A DNA stretch of 8,766 nucleotides from Rhodospirillales bacterium (GCA_025352915.1 JANXSA010000439.1:1-8766); one strand, 5' to 3'; shown: positions 1-6,657, numbered from the stretch's first letter. Translations and numbers: made by a program. The notes: generated by a model from the letters alone, not told the origin.

Positions 1-318
1 GTCTTCCCCGACGGCAAGCGCATGATCCTGCTCTCCGAAGGCCGCCTGGTGAACCTCGGCAACGCCACCGGCCACCCCAGCTTCGTGATGTCCGCCAGCT
101 TCAGCAACCAGGTGCTGGCCCAGCTCGAACTCTGGACCGCGCCCCCGGGCAAATACGGCCTGCAAGTCCACACCCTGCCCAAGCACCTGGACGAAAAAGT
201 CGCCGCCCTCCACCTGGCCAAGGTCGGCGCCAAGCTGACCAAGCTGACCCCGGCCCAGGCCGACTACATCGGCATGCCGGTCAGCGGCCCGTTCAAGCAC
301 GACCTCTACCGCTACTGA
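1..318 (+). CDS. ahcY: Adenosylhomocysteinase, C-terminal part (5' truncated by window)
   Basis: This is the last 105 codons of S-adenosyl-L-homocysteine hydrolase, the cytosolic NAD-dependent enzyme that splits SAH into adenosine and homocysteine and so relieves product inhibition of methyltransferases. The reading frame is open from base 1, so the gene starts outside the window. Recognisable family segments are the beginning [19 protein letters not shown], the glycine/histidine stretch [36 protein letters not shown] and the C-terminal tail ending DLYRY. In this family the C-terminal tail carries a Lys-Tyr pair that reaches into the NAD site of the neighbouring subunit; the pair here is K99/Y103 counted from the window start (FKHDLYRY). 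The stop TGA is at 316-318 and is followed 16 nt later by tandem hairpins. Composition matches the other core genes. I see no sign of damage. Confidence 0.97.
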   Translation, partial: VFPDGKRMILLSEGRLVNLGNATGHPSFVMSASFSNQVLAQLELWTAPPGKYGLQVHTLPKHLDEKVAALHLAKVGAKLTKLTPAQADYIGMPVSGPFKHDLYRY

Positions 319-334
319 TCCGCAAAGCAGGGCA

Positions 335-371
335 GGGGGCCGCCAGGCCCCCTTAACCCTTCGCGAGGGTT
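335..371 (+). terminator. Tandem hairpins after ahcY, probable terminator
   Basis: Two perfect hairpins lie in a row 16 nt after the ahcY stop. The first pairs GGGGGCC (335-341) with GGCCCCC (346-352) around the loop GCCA. The second pairs AACCCT (355-360) with AGGGTT (366-371) around TCGCG. Only TT follows the first stem, so the U-tract of a classical intrinsic terminator is weak. The position directly behind a housekeeping gene and the strength of the GC stem make termination or 3'-end protection the likely role. Confidence 0.6.
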
Positions 372-419
372 CTCGGAACTATCATGTTGATGCCACAACG
401 GCAGGCGGCATACCCGGCT

Positions 420-446
420 ATTTTCTGTGCTGCGGGCACAGAAAAT
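420..446. promoter_or_regulatory. Perfect 11-bp inverted repeat ahead of the 70-codon gene
   Basis: ATTTTCTGTGC (420-430) and its exact reverse complement GCACAGAAAAT (436-446) flank the 5-nt spacer TGCGG. The repeat ends 4 nt before the Shine-Dalgarno AGGA (451-454) of the small gene at 461. The T-run is on the 5' side and the A-run on the 3' side, which is the wrong order for an intrinsic terminator on either strand. An operator for a dimeric regulator, or an mRNA hairpin that affects ribosome access, fits better. No sigma70-type promoter is clear in front of it, and the regulator is unknown. Confidence 0.5.
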
Positions 447-460
447 CGCCAGGAACGACC

Positions 461-673
461 ATGATCCCTTACCTTCCCAACGAGCCCTGCACCAAGGCGT
501 TGCGCCGCGACTGGCCCCTTGATCGCGCCAGCGCCGAGGACCTGCTCTTCCTTGAGCGCTGGGAGCTCTGCCCCTTGCCCGGCCCCGCCGCCGCACTGCG
601 CGTCGCCCAACTCCGCCGCGCCAATCCCGACCTGGCCGCGGCCATCCGCGCCGAACTCGCCGCCGCCCGGTAA
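461..673 (+). CDS. Small hypothetical protein, 70 aa
   Basis: I do not recognise this gene. It begins at an ATG with a well-placed Shine-Dalgarno (AGGA at 451-454, 6-nt spacing) and ends with TAA at 671-673. The product is soluble-looking and rich in Leu, Ala and Arg. It has an acidic-leucine stretch at residues 25-35 (SAEDLLFLERW), a Pro/Gly break (CPLPGP, residues 37-42) and a helical Ala/Arg-rich C-terminus ending ELAAAR. I see no signal peptide, membrane segment, zinc-binding cysteine set or clear DNA-binding helix-turn-helix. Codon use is G/C-ending like the neighbours. It is monocistronic between the ahcY terminator and the structured repeat, whose left terminal repeat overlaps the last base of its stop codon. 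The ribosome site and composition support a real gene, but homology is unverified. Confidence 0.6.
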   Translation: MIPYLPNEPCTKALRRDWPLDRASAEDLLFLERWELCPLPGPAAALRVAQLRRANPDLAAAIRAELAAAR

Positions 674-864
674 TACCAACCAGCAGAATGAATGACCGAT
701 GAAGCAGGGAAGGCCAGGGCTTTGCCCTGGACCCACCAAAGGCCGAGGGCCTTTGGAAACCCATTCATTTTCAAAGGATAAGGTCCAGGGGCTTGGCCCC
801 TGGCGGGTCTGGGCAGAGCCCAGCCTTATCTGCTTAGAGAGTCTTTCTTTGCGAGAGTTGGTAT
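673..864. repeat. Structured intergenic repeat with terminal inverted repeats (MITE/REP-like)
   Basis: The element is bounded by ATACCAAC (673-680) and GTTGGTAT (857-864), a perfect 8-bp terminal inverted repeat. Inside are two self-contained arms. Arm 1 is closed by AATGAATG/CATTCATT (687-694 with 762-769) and holds hairpins CCAGGGC-TTT-GCCCTGG (714-730) and CCAAAGGCC-GAG-GGCCTTTGG (736-756). Arm 2 is closed by GATAAGG/CCTTATC (777-783 with 824-830) and holds CCAGGGGC-TTG-GCCCCTGG (785-803) and CTGGGC-AGA-GCCCAG (809-823). Every stem listed is perfect. No open frame for a transposase is present. It lies between converging gene ends, overlapping the last base of the small gene's stop and ending 9 bp before the glycosyltransferase stop. 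It may therefore act as a bidirectional terminator or mRNA stabiliser. CCAGGGGC-type stems recur between genes of Acetobacteraceae in my recollection; copy number here cannot be seen. Confidence 0.7.
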
Positions 865-873
865 AAGTCCCGC

Positions 874-1899
874 TCAAACCCGCGGGATCACCATCCGCGC
901 CATCCCAACCAGGAACGATTTCAGCTCCTCGCCCAGCGGTGGTGAAAAAGCGCCCGACAACGACGCCGCGCGCCGATAGGCCAAAAGCGCCCCCGGCCGC
1001 CCGCTGCGCATCGTCCCGCGGACGCAGCGCCACCAGCTCTCGCCCGCCAGGCGAGCGATCCGCGCCCGGTCCGCGGCGGCGCTCGCATGGCTGTCGCAGA
1101 AACACTTCAACAGCGCCTCCAGCAGATCACCGACACGGCTCAGCTTCGCCGCATCCTCCGTCGGCATCTGCGCCAGCAACTCCGCCGCCTCCGCGCCAAG
1201 CCACGGTACATACGCCTCCGACAGCACCCTCGCCGCCGCCTGGCCCATCGCCGCGCGCCGGAGCCGCGAAGCATTCGTCTCGTGATAGCGATAGGTCGTC
1301 AGCACCCGGTCGAGCCGCACGATGTCGCCGATTCTGAGCAGCCGGTGATAGAAGTCAAAGTCGTCGGCCAGCTCGAATTCGCTGCGCATGAAGACCCCGA
1401 GCCGGCGGACCGCATCAGCGCGAAACATCACTGACGACCACGACAGATGATTACCGGTCAGCAGCTGCCAGCGTGTCGCCAGTGCGTCCCCGCCCGGCGG
1501 GCGCATCGACGGACGCAACTGTCCCTCGGACAAGAAGCGCACCCCGCTGGCCACCAGCACGATCTCCGGATGGGCGTCCAGATGCGCCACCTGAATCGCC
1601 AGCCGCCCGGGGTCGCTCAGGTCGTCATGGTCGAGTGCCGCGACATAGCACCCCCGTGCCTCGGCGAAGCCGATATTGCGGGCCGCCACGATCCCGCGGT
1701 TCTCTGGCAGCAGCAGCAGGCGGATCCGCGGATCAGCAAATCCCTCGACCACGGCCCGCGTCTCGTCTGTCGAGGCATCGTCCACCACAAGCAGCTCGAA
1801 GTCGCTGTAGCTCTGCGCGATCACGCTGGCGATGCTTTCGCCGATCAGGGCGGCACCGTTGTATGTCGTCATCAAAACGGTCACGCGCGGCGAGCCCAT
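874..1899 (-). CDS. Glycosyltransferase family 2 (GT-A fold)
   Basis: This protein of 341 aa probably transfers a sugar from an NDP-sugar to a growing surface glycan (LPS, capsule or exopolysaccharide) at the inner face of the cytoplasmic membrane. Donor and acceptor cannot be read from the sequence. GT2 hallmarks appear in order: N-terminal strand and turn VTVLMTTYNG (residues 6-15), nucleotide-binding DD in LLVVDDASTDET (40-41), RNIGFAEARG (74-83), the metal-binding DxD-type cluster DHDD (90-93), and the acceptor/base region ELADDFDFY (176-184). A helical, Ala/Arg-rich C-terminus follows. I see no membrane helix. I place the start at the ATG at 1899-1897, because family members usually begin one or two residues before the VTVLMTTYNG strand. 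An in-frame ATG at 1935 would add 12 atypical residues, and neither start has a strong Shine-Dalgarno. The gene stands alone, facing away from the MFS gene and converging on the structured repeat. Confidence 0.92.
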   Translation of the reverse strand: MGSPRVTVLMTTYNGAALIGESIASVIAQSYSDFELLVVDDASTDETRAVVEGFADPRIRLLLLPENRGIVAARNIGFAEARGCYVAALDHDDLSDPGRLAIQVAHLDAHPEIVLVASGVRFLSEGQLRPSMRPPGGDALATRWQLLTGNHLSWSSVMFRADAVRRLGVFMRSEFELADDFDFYHRLLRIGDIVRLDRVLTTYRYHETNASRLRRAAMGQAAARVLSEAYVPWLGAEAAELLAQMPTEDAAKLSRVGDLLEALLKCFCDSHASAAADRARIARLAGESWWRCVRGTMRSGRPGALLAYRRAASLSGAFSPPLGEELKSFLVGMARMVIPRV

Positions 1900-2064
1900 G
1901 AAATTGCTTGGACACCAAATTCCGATGCCTGGCAAGCCGGAGCTGCACCCCGGTCGAAGACATTCGCGCCGGGATCACGGGCCTGCGCGCCGCCGTGCCC
2001 AGGCTGGACAGCCTCTCCCTCGTCCCCCCTGGACTGGCCCGCCCCCGGCGGCGAAGCTGGCGCA
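1900..2064. other. Divergent intergenic region between glycosyltransferase and MFS genes
   Basis: This 165-bp gap must hold the promoters of both divergent genes. I find no convincing -35/-10 pair and no strong palindrome. Composition is coding-like (GC-rich). Open frames run through it on both strands, but they are extensions of the flanking genes or out-of-frame shadows. A TetR- or MarR-type operator, common next to DHA2 pumps, is not evident. Confidence 0.5.
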
Positions 2065-3489
2065 ATGGACCTGCCCGCCCCCTCCTCCCGCAGCACCAGC
2101 CGCCGCACCCGGATCACCGCGCTGATCGTCGCCTGCGCCCTCTTCATGCAGAACCTCGACAGCACCGTCATCGCCACCGCCCTGCCCACCATGGCGCGCG
2201 CCTTCGGTGCCGAACCCGTGCACATGAACGTCGCCCTGACCGCCTATCTCCTCGCCCTGGCAGTCTTCATCCCCGCCAGCGGCTGGATCGCCGACCGTTT
2301 CGGCGCCAAGCACGTCTTCCGCCTCGCCATCATCATCTTCACCCTCGGCTCGATCCTCTGCGGCCAGTCGGACTCGCTCGGCGAACTCGTCGCCGCCCGC
2401 ATCTTCCAGGGCATGGGCGGCGCCATGATGGTCCCGGTCGGCCGCCTGGTCCTCCTGCGCACCGTGCCAAAAAGCGAGCTGGTCGCCGCCATGGCCTGGC
2501 TCTCCACCCCCGCCCTGCTCGGCCCCGTCCTCGGCCCGCCAATCGGCGGCTTCATCGTCGATTATTTCTCCTGGCGCGCCATTTTCGACATCAACATTCC
2601 CGTCGGCATCCTCGGCGTCATCCTGGTCACCCTCTACGTCGACGACATCCGCGAACCCAGCGGCCACCCCTTCGACTGGCGCGGCTTCGTCCTCTCCGGC
2701 ACGGCCCTCGCCAGCCTGATGTTTGGCCTGGAAACCGTCGGCCGCGGCATTTTCCCGCAATCGCTCAGCGTCGCCGCCATCGCCCTCGGCCTCGCCGCCG
2801 GCCTCTCCTATTTCTGGCACGCAAGCCGCCACGCCGCCCCGCTGATCGACTTCACCCTGCTACGCTACCGCACCTTCCTGGTCGCCGCCGCCGGCGGTAC
2901 TCTCTTCCGCATCGGCATCGGCGCCATCCCCTTTCTGCTGCCGATGATGCTGCAACTCACCTTCGGCAAATCCGCCGCCGAAAGCGGCCTGATTACCTTC
3001 GCCAGCTCCCTCGGCGCCCTCGCCATGAAGCCCGCCGCCACCGGAGCCCTGCGCTGGCTCGGCTTCCGCGACACCCTGCTGGCCAATTGCGTCGTCTCCT
3101 CGGTCCTGCTCGGCGCTGTCGCCCTGTTCAACCCCGGCTGGCCCGCCATCCTGATCTTCGCCATCCTCCTGGCCGGCGGTTTCTTCCGCTCACTCCAGTT
3201 CACCGCCTATAACGCCCTCGCCTACGCCGAAATCCCCCGCCCCCGCATGGGCCTCGCCACCGGCCTTTACGCCACCGTCCAACAAGTCTCCTCCACCCTC
3301 GGCGTCACCATCGGCGCCGCCTCCCTCACCATCACCATGGCCCTGGCCAACACCCACACCCCGCAACTCACTGATTTCGCCACCGCCTTCCTGGTCGTCG
3401 CCTGCTTCGCCCTCGCCTCTCTCCCGGTTTCCCTCATTCTGCCGCGCAACGCCGCACAGGACGTCAGCGGCCATTCCGGCCGGCGCTAA
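2065..3489 (+). CDS. DHA2-family MFS transporter (drug:H+ antiporter type, 14 TM)
   Basis: This 474-aa inner-membrane secondary transporter probably exports drugs or other toxic compounds in exchange for protons. Fourteen hydrophobic segments can be counted, the hallmark of the DHA2 subgroup. Diagnostic motifs are present: the TM1 motif LDSTVIATALP (31-41, with Asp32), motif A GWIADRFGAK (73-82) between TM2 and TM3, motif B RIFQGMGGA (112-120) in TM4, and antiporter motif C GPVLGPPIGG (153-162) in TM5. Length is normal for the family (about 450-520 aa). The frame stays open upstream to 1447, but that part overlaps the opposing glycosyltransferase and has no membrane-protein character. I therefore start at the ATG at 2065, which leaves a short basic N-terminus before TM1; the Shine-Dalgarno is weak. 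No membrane-fusion (EmrA-like) partner or regulator is adjacent, so substrate is unknown. It ends 46 nt before modA on the same strand, but a ModE-like site in that gap suggests separate control. Confidence 0.93.
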   Translation: MDLPAPSSRSTSRRTRITALIVACALFMQNLDSTVIATALPTMARAFGAEPVHMNVALTAYLLALAVFIPASGWIADRFGAKHVFRLAIIIFTLGSILCGQSDSLGELVAARIFQGMGGAMMVPVGRLVLLRTVPKSELVAAMAWLSTPALLGPVLGPPIGGFIVDYFSWRAIFDINIPVGILGVILVTLYVDDIREPSGHPFDWRGFVLSGTALASLMFGLETVGRGIFPQSLSVAAIALGLAAGLSYFWHASRHAAPLIDFTLLRYRTFLVAAAGGTLFRIGIGAIPFLLPMMLQLTFGKSAAESGLITFASSLGALAMKPAATGALRWLGFRDTLLANCVVSSVLLGAVALFNPGWPAILIFAILLAGGFFRSLQFTAYNALAYAEIPRPRMGLATGLYATVQQVSSTLGVTIGAASLTITMALANTHTPQLTDFATAFLVVACFALASLPVSLILPRNAAQDVSGHSGRR

Positions 3490-3506
3490 CCGCCAACCTC
3501 TGGCGT

Positions 3507-3530
3507 CGTTATGTCCAATCGGATACACCG
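3507..3530. promoter_or_regulatory. Putative ModE box (Mo-responsive operator) before modA
   Basis: The half-site CGTTATGT (3507-3514), an 8-nt spacer (CCAATCGG) and an imperfect inverted half-site ATACACCG (3523-3530) have the same 8+8+8 layout as the E. coli modA operator as I recall it (CGTTATAT-N8-ACATAACG). The left half matches 7 of 8 positions; the right half matches 5 of 8. The site ends 5 nt before the modA ATG. ModE-type regulators bind such boxes when molybdate is bound and repress the transporter. No modE gene is in the window. Operator placement this close to the start implies a very short leader or leaderless mRNA. Confidence 0.5.
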
Positions 3531-3535
3531 GCACG

Positions 3536-4300
3536 ATGTGGAAACGCGCCGTCCTGCTGCTCGCCCTCGCCATCCCTCAACCGCTCAGCGCCCAACCGCG
3601 CGACGAATTACTGGTCTTCGCCGCCACCAGCCTCACCGAAGCACTGCAAGATGCCGCCAAGCTCTGGGAAGCCCGCGGCGAACCACGCCCCCGCTTCAAC
3701 TTCGCCGCCAGTGCCACCCTCGCCCGCCAGCTCGACCAAGGTGCGGCCGCAAACCTCTTCGCCTCCGCCGACCAGTCCTGGATGGACTGGGCCCAAACCC
3801 GCGCCCTGATCGTCCCCGAAACCCGGCGAACCCTCCTCGGCAACCGCCTGGTACTGATCGCACCGGCCGACCAAATGCCACCCGCAGTCACAATCACCCC
3901 CGGCATGAACCTCCTCGCCTTGCTCCGCCCACACGGCCGCCTGGCAATCGGCGACCCCGCCAGCGTCCCCGCCGGCACCTACGCCAAACAGGCGCTCACC
4001 ACCCTCGGCCTATGGACCGGCATCGAGCCCCGGCTGGCGCGAACCGAAAACGTCCGCGCGGCACTCCTGCTGGTCGAGCGCGGCGAGACCCCCCTGGGCA
4101 TCGTCTATGCCACCGATGCCGCCGTCGCGCGCGGCGTCGGCGTCGTGGCAACATTCCCGCCATCGCTCCACGCCCCGATCACCTACCCCTTCGCCATCCC
4201 CCGCGCCGGCGATACCCCGGCCGCCCGCCGCTTCCTGGTTTTTCTCGCCGGACCCGCGGCGGCTGAGCTATTCAACCGCCGTGGCTTTGTAACCGAGTAG
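3536..4300 (+). CDS. modA: Molybdate ABC transporter, periplasmic binding protein
   Basis: ModA (254 aa) is the periplasmic receptor that captures molybdate (or tungstate) and delivers it to ModBC. Residues 1-19 form a signal peptide: basic MWKR, a hydrophobic core, and a cleavage site after LSA. The mature protein starts near Gln20. Oxyanion ligands follow the E. coli ModA spacing (mature Ser12, Ser39, Ala125, Val152, Tyr170 as I recall). Here they are Ser32 in FAATSL, Ser59 in FAASATLARQL, Ala146 in PAGTYAKQAL, Val173 in ENVRAAL and Tyr191 in LGIVYATDA. Length is normal. The ATG at 3536 is chosen because it directly yields the signal peptide; there is no good Shine-Dalgarno, and the putative ModE box occupies that position. 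It is first in modABC. The stop (4298-4300) is just ahead of modB. Confidence 0.96.
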   Translation: MWKRAVLLLALAIPQPLSAQPRDELLVFAATSLTEALQDAAKLWEARGEPRPRFNFAASATLARQLDQGAAANLFASADQSWMDWAQTRALIVPETRRTLLGNRLVLIAPADQMPPAVTITPGMNLLALLRPHGRLAIGDPASVPAGTYAKQALTTLGLWTGIEPRLARTENVRAALLLVERGETPLGIVYATDAAVARGVGVVATFPPSLHAPITYPFAIPRAGDTPAARRFLVFLAGPAAAELFNRRGFVTE

Positions 4301-4304
4301 CGCC

Positions 4305-5006
4305 ATCGCCGATTTCCTGACGCCTGACGAATGGACCGCCGTCGCGCTCTCGCTGGGCGTCGCCGGGCGCAGCGTCGTCCTCGGCCTGCCGCTGGCAATC
4401 GCCCTCGCCTGGATTCTGGCGCGATGCCGCTTCCCCGGCCGCGCCGCCCTCGATGCCTTCGTCCACCTGCCGATGGTCCTGCCCCCGGTCGTCATCGGCT
4501 GGCTCCTCCTCCTCCTCCTCGGCGTCCGCGGCCCCATCGGCGCCTGGCTCAACGCCTGGTTCGGCATCCGCCTGGTCTTCACCACCGAAGGTGCGGCCAT
4601 CGCCTGCGCCGTCATGACCCTGCCCCTGATGGTCCGCGCCGTCCGCCTGTCGATCGAGGCCATCGACCCCGGCCTCGAACAAGCAGCCCAAACCCTCGGC
4701 GCCGGCCGCCTCGACCGCTTCCTGACCATCACCCTGCCGCTGGCCCTGCCCGGCATCCTCTCCGGCGCCATCGTCGGTTACGTCGCCGCCCTCGGCGAAT
4801 TCGGCGCCGTCATCACCTTCGCCGCCAACATCCCCGGCGAAACCCAAACCCTCCCCCTGGCCATCTACGCCGCCCTGCAAACCCCCGACGGCGAAGCCAC
4901 CGCCGCCAAACTCGCCCTCGTTTCGATCCTCCTGGCCGTGGGCGGTCTCGCCGCCGCCGAATGGGCCGGCCGCCGCACCCGCGCCGCACTCGGCTACCGC
5001 CCGTGA
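4305..5006 (+). CDS. modB: Molybdate ABC transporter, permease (non-canonical start codon)
   Basis: ModB is the inner-membrane channel subunit of the molybdate importer, working as a dimer with two ModC. The conserved body begins FLTPDEWTAV and continues through LPLAIALAWILAR, HLPMVLPPVVIGWLLL, the EAA-type ModC-coupling loop EQAAQTLGAGR...LPLALPG, and LGEFGAVITFAANIPGE, all typical of ModB. The frame is closed upstream by TAA at 4290-4292. Between there and 4473 it has no ATG, GTG or TTG, and 4473 lies well inside the conserved domain. The start must therefore be unusual: ATC at 4305 (233 aa, with GAG 7 nt upstream as a weak Shine-Dalgarno) or CTG at 4317 (229 aa, the length of E. coli ModB). 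I chose ATC because DFLTP appears to be conserved coding sequence. Alternatives are a sequencing error or translation coupled to modA by a frameshift. The stop TGA overlaps the modC GTG. Confidence 0.85.
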   Translation: MADFLTPDEWTAVALSLGVAGRSVVLGLPLAIALAWILARCRFPGRAALDAFVHLPMVLPPVVIGWLLLLLLGVRGPIGAWLNAWFGIRLVFTTEGAAIACAVMTLPLMVRAVRLSIEAIDPGLEQAAQTLGAGRLDRFLTITLPLALPGILSGAIVGYVAALGEFGAVITFAANIPGETQTLPLAIYAALQTPDGEATAAKLALVSILLAVGGLAAAEWAGRRTRAALGYRP

Positions 5007-6100
5007 TCCAATTTTCCCTGCGCCACACCTGGCCCGGCGGCACCAACCTGGCCCCCAACCTGGCCCCCGGCCTCACCATCGACTTCACCGCCCCGCCCGG
5101 CGCCACCGCCCTGTTCGGCCCCTCCGGCGCCGGCAAATCCACCGTCGTCGCCACCATCGCCGGCCTGTTCCAAGCCCAAGCCGCCCGCGTCATCATCGAC
5201 GGCGTCGTCCTGACCGACACCGAACACCGCATCCACATCCCCCCCGAACGCCGCCGCCTCGGCCTGGTCTTCCAGGACGCCCGCCTCTTCCCCCACCTCC
5301 GAGTCCGCCAAAACCTCCGCTACGGCCTCAAACGCGCCCCCCCCGGCGCCATCCGCTTCGACGACATCGTCGACCTTCTCGGCATCGCTCCCCTGCTCGA
5401 CCGCCGCCCGCACACCCTCTCCGGCGGTGAGCGCCAGCGCGTCGCCATCGGCCGCGCCCTCCTCGCCCAACCGCGCCTCCTGCTGATGGACGAACCCCTG
5501 GCCAGCCTCGACGCCGCCCGCAAAGCCGAAATCCTGCCCTACCTCGCCCGCCTGAAACACGCCCTCGCCCTGCCGATCATCTACGTCACCCACGCACTGG
5601 ACGAAGTCCTGGCAATCGCCGACACCTTGATACTGCTCGAATCCGGCCAGGTCCGCGCCGCCGGCCCCCTCGCCGAACTAACCGCCCGCGGCGATCTCCC
5701 CCTCGCCGCCCGCGACGACGCCGGCGCCGTCCTCCAAGCCCGCGTCGCCGAACATCACCCCGCCCGCCAACTCTCCCTGCTGCGCGCCGGCCCGCTGGCC
5801 CTCTGGGTCCCCCTGGTCGCCGGCAGCCTCGGCACCCAACTCCGCGTCCGCATCCCCGCCCGCGAAATCATCCTCGCCACCGAAGCCCCGGCCGGCATCA
5901 GCCTGCACAACATCCTGCCCACCCTGGTGGTCGCGGTCACCGAAGACCACACGCGACACATCGCCATGGTCGAACTCGCCACCGGCGAAGCCCGCCTCCT
6001 GGCCCGCGTCACCCCCGACGCTGTCGCCCGCCTCGCTCTGCGGCCGGGCAAGCCGGTGCTGGCACTAGTGAAATCTATGTCGGTGGATGTAATTCGATAG
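5003..6100 (+). CDS. modC: Molybdate ABC transporter, ATP-binding protein with TOBE/Mop domain
   Basis: ModC (365 aa) is the cytoplasmic ATPase that drives molybdate import through ModB. All ABC motifs are intact: Walker A GPSGAGKST (39-47), Q-loop Gln91 in LVFQDARLFPHL, signature LSGGERQR (139-146), Walker B LLLMDE (159-164), D-loop SLD (168-170) and switch His197 in YVTHALDEV. A C-terminal TOBE/Mop regulatory domain spans about 275-358. It contains VRIPAREIILA and SLHNILPT, the counterpart of the usual SxxNxLxG oxyanion motif, and ends LVKSMSVD. In the family this domain binds molybdate and can inhibit transport. The start is GTG at 5003, overlapping the modB stop by 4 nt (GTGA), which indicates translational coupling; the frame's earlier ATG at 4331 overlaps modB and is not used. 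The last dozen or so codons (CTA, TCT, GTA, ATT, CGA) look unlike the rest and more like the AT-richer next gene. Confidence 0.96.
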   Translation: MIQFSLRHTWPGGTNLAPNLAPGLTIDFTAPPGATALFGPSGAGKSTVVATIAGLFQAQAARVIIDGVVLTDTEHRIHIPPERRRLGLVFQDARLFPHLRVRQNLRYGLKRAPPGAIRFDDIVDLLGIAPLLDRRPHTLSGGERQRVAIGRALLAQPRLLLMDEPLASLDAARKAEILPYLARLKHALALPIIYVTHALDEVLAIADTLILLESGQVRAAGPLAELTARGDLPLAARDDAGAVLQARVAEHHPARQLSLLRAGPLALWVPLVAGSLGTQLRVRIPAREIILATEAPAGISLHNILPTLVVAVTEDHTRHIAMVELATGEARLLARVTPDAVARLALRPGKPVLALVKSMSVDVIR

Positions 6101-6111
6101 TCTGTCTAAAC

Positions 6112-6651
6112 TCAACGTTGGGGCGGCTGCTGATACGACCATTGCCACAGCGCGCGATCCAGATTCCTAAGCGTGAGTTTCCATTTTTGAGCGAGCCGCT
6201 GACAATACTCTAAATAACAACAGTAATAATCGATCGTATAATGGATATTGCCCTCGACACTTAATGACTCAAGAGCTCTAAAATCTAGAATAGTAAACTC
6301 TTCCGGTCTGATGCATGTCATGATGGCAGAAGCAACTGGTATCTCGACGCCATGTAGAGAACGTAGAACGGCAATTGCATTGCGTCGAGACTTGGCGTCT
6401 ACGGCCAATCTTAAGCCGTCGGCGATTTCGCTCTCTTCATTGGATTTCGCACGGGATATTCCGCGACCTCGCGTCTTGAACTCAAAGATTGTCAGGAAGT
6501 TCTGCTTCGCGAAATCCCCATCCCTTATGCGCTTGCCAGCAGCCAGAGCTTCCGGTTCACGCGGGTAAGCATATCGCGCAGCGAGACCGATCGCCGCGTC
6601 CCGGTCGAATCTCGGTTTGAAAGGTGGCACACATCCACTCTCTCCGACCAT
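6112..6651 (-). CDS. HhH-GPD / OGG-fold-like protein, foreign composition
   Basis: The product (179 aa) has a helix-hairpin-helix followed by an aspartate in the layout of HhH-GPD DNA glycosylases. LHGVEIPVASAI (99-110) leads to ILDFRALESL (121-130). Gly101 to Asp123 is 22 residues, the spacing I recall in MutY between its GVG turn and catalytic Asp138 (ILDGNVKRVL). The Lys used by bifunctional EndoIII/OGG1 enzymes is replaced (Pro105), and the cysteines (113, 144, 145, 150) do not fit the 4Fe-4S pattern. It could thus be a monofunctional or non-catalytic base-recognition protein. Other features are FEFKTRGRG (57-65) and the C-terminal LTLRNLDRALWQWS (159-172). G+C is 44 of 120 bases over 6181-6300, far below the neighbours. 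It starts 7 nt after the rho stop. The ATG at 6651 has Shine-Dalgarno AGG overlapping the rho stop; GTG at 6630, behind GGAGAG, is an alternative. Function is unproven; a defence or repair role is conjecture. Confidence 0.75.
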   Translation of the reverse strand: MVGESGCVPPFKPRFDRDAAIGLAARYAYPREPEALAAGKRIRDGDFAKQNFLTIFEFKTRGRGISRAKSNEESEIADGLRLAVDAKSRRNAIAVLRSLHGVEIPVASAIMTCIRPEEFTILDFRALESLSVEGNIHYTIDYYCCYLEYCQRLAQKWKLTLRNLDRALWQWSYQQPPQR

Positions 6652-6657
6652 CGTCGA

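Noticed and set aside
673..864. CRISPR array or tRNA-like cluster
   Set aside because: The hairpins differ in sequence and are nested, with no regular repeat-spacer pattern and no cloverleaf or anticodon arm.
1447..2064. N-terminal extension of the MFS frame by 206 codons
   Set aside because: It overlaps the well-supported opposing glycosyltransferase and does not look like protein; the transporter begins naturally at 2065.
1908..3212. 434-codon plus-strand frame, and a 285-codon minus frame at 1975-2832
   Set aside because: Both are Arg/His/Pro- or Gly/Asp/Glu-rich shadows of the MFS gene caused by high GC.
4331..5002. Upstream part of the 589-codon frame that ends as ModC
   Set aside because: It overlaps modB in another frame and is Arg/Pro low-complexity; ModC starts at the GTG at 5003. 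A ModB-ModC fusion is excluded because the frames differ.
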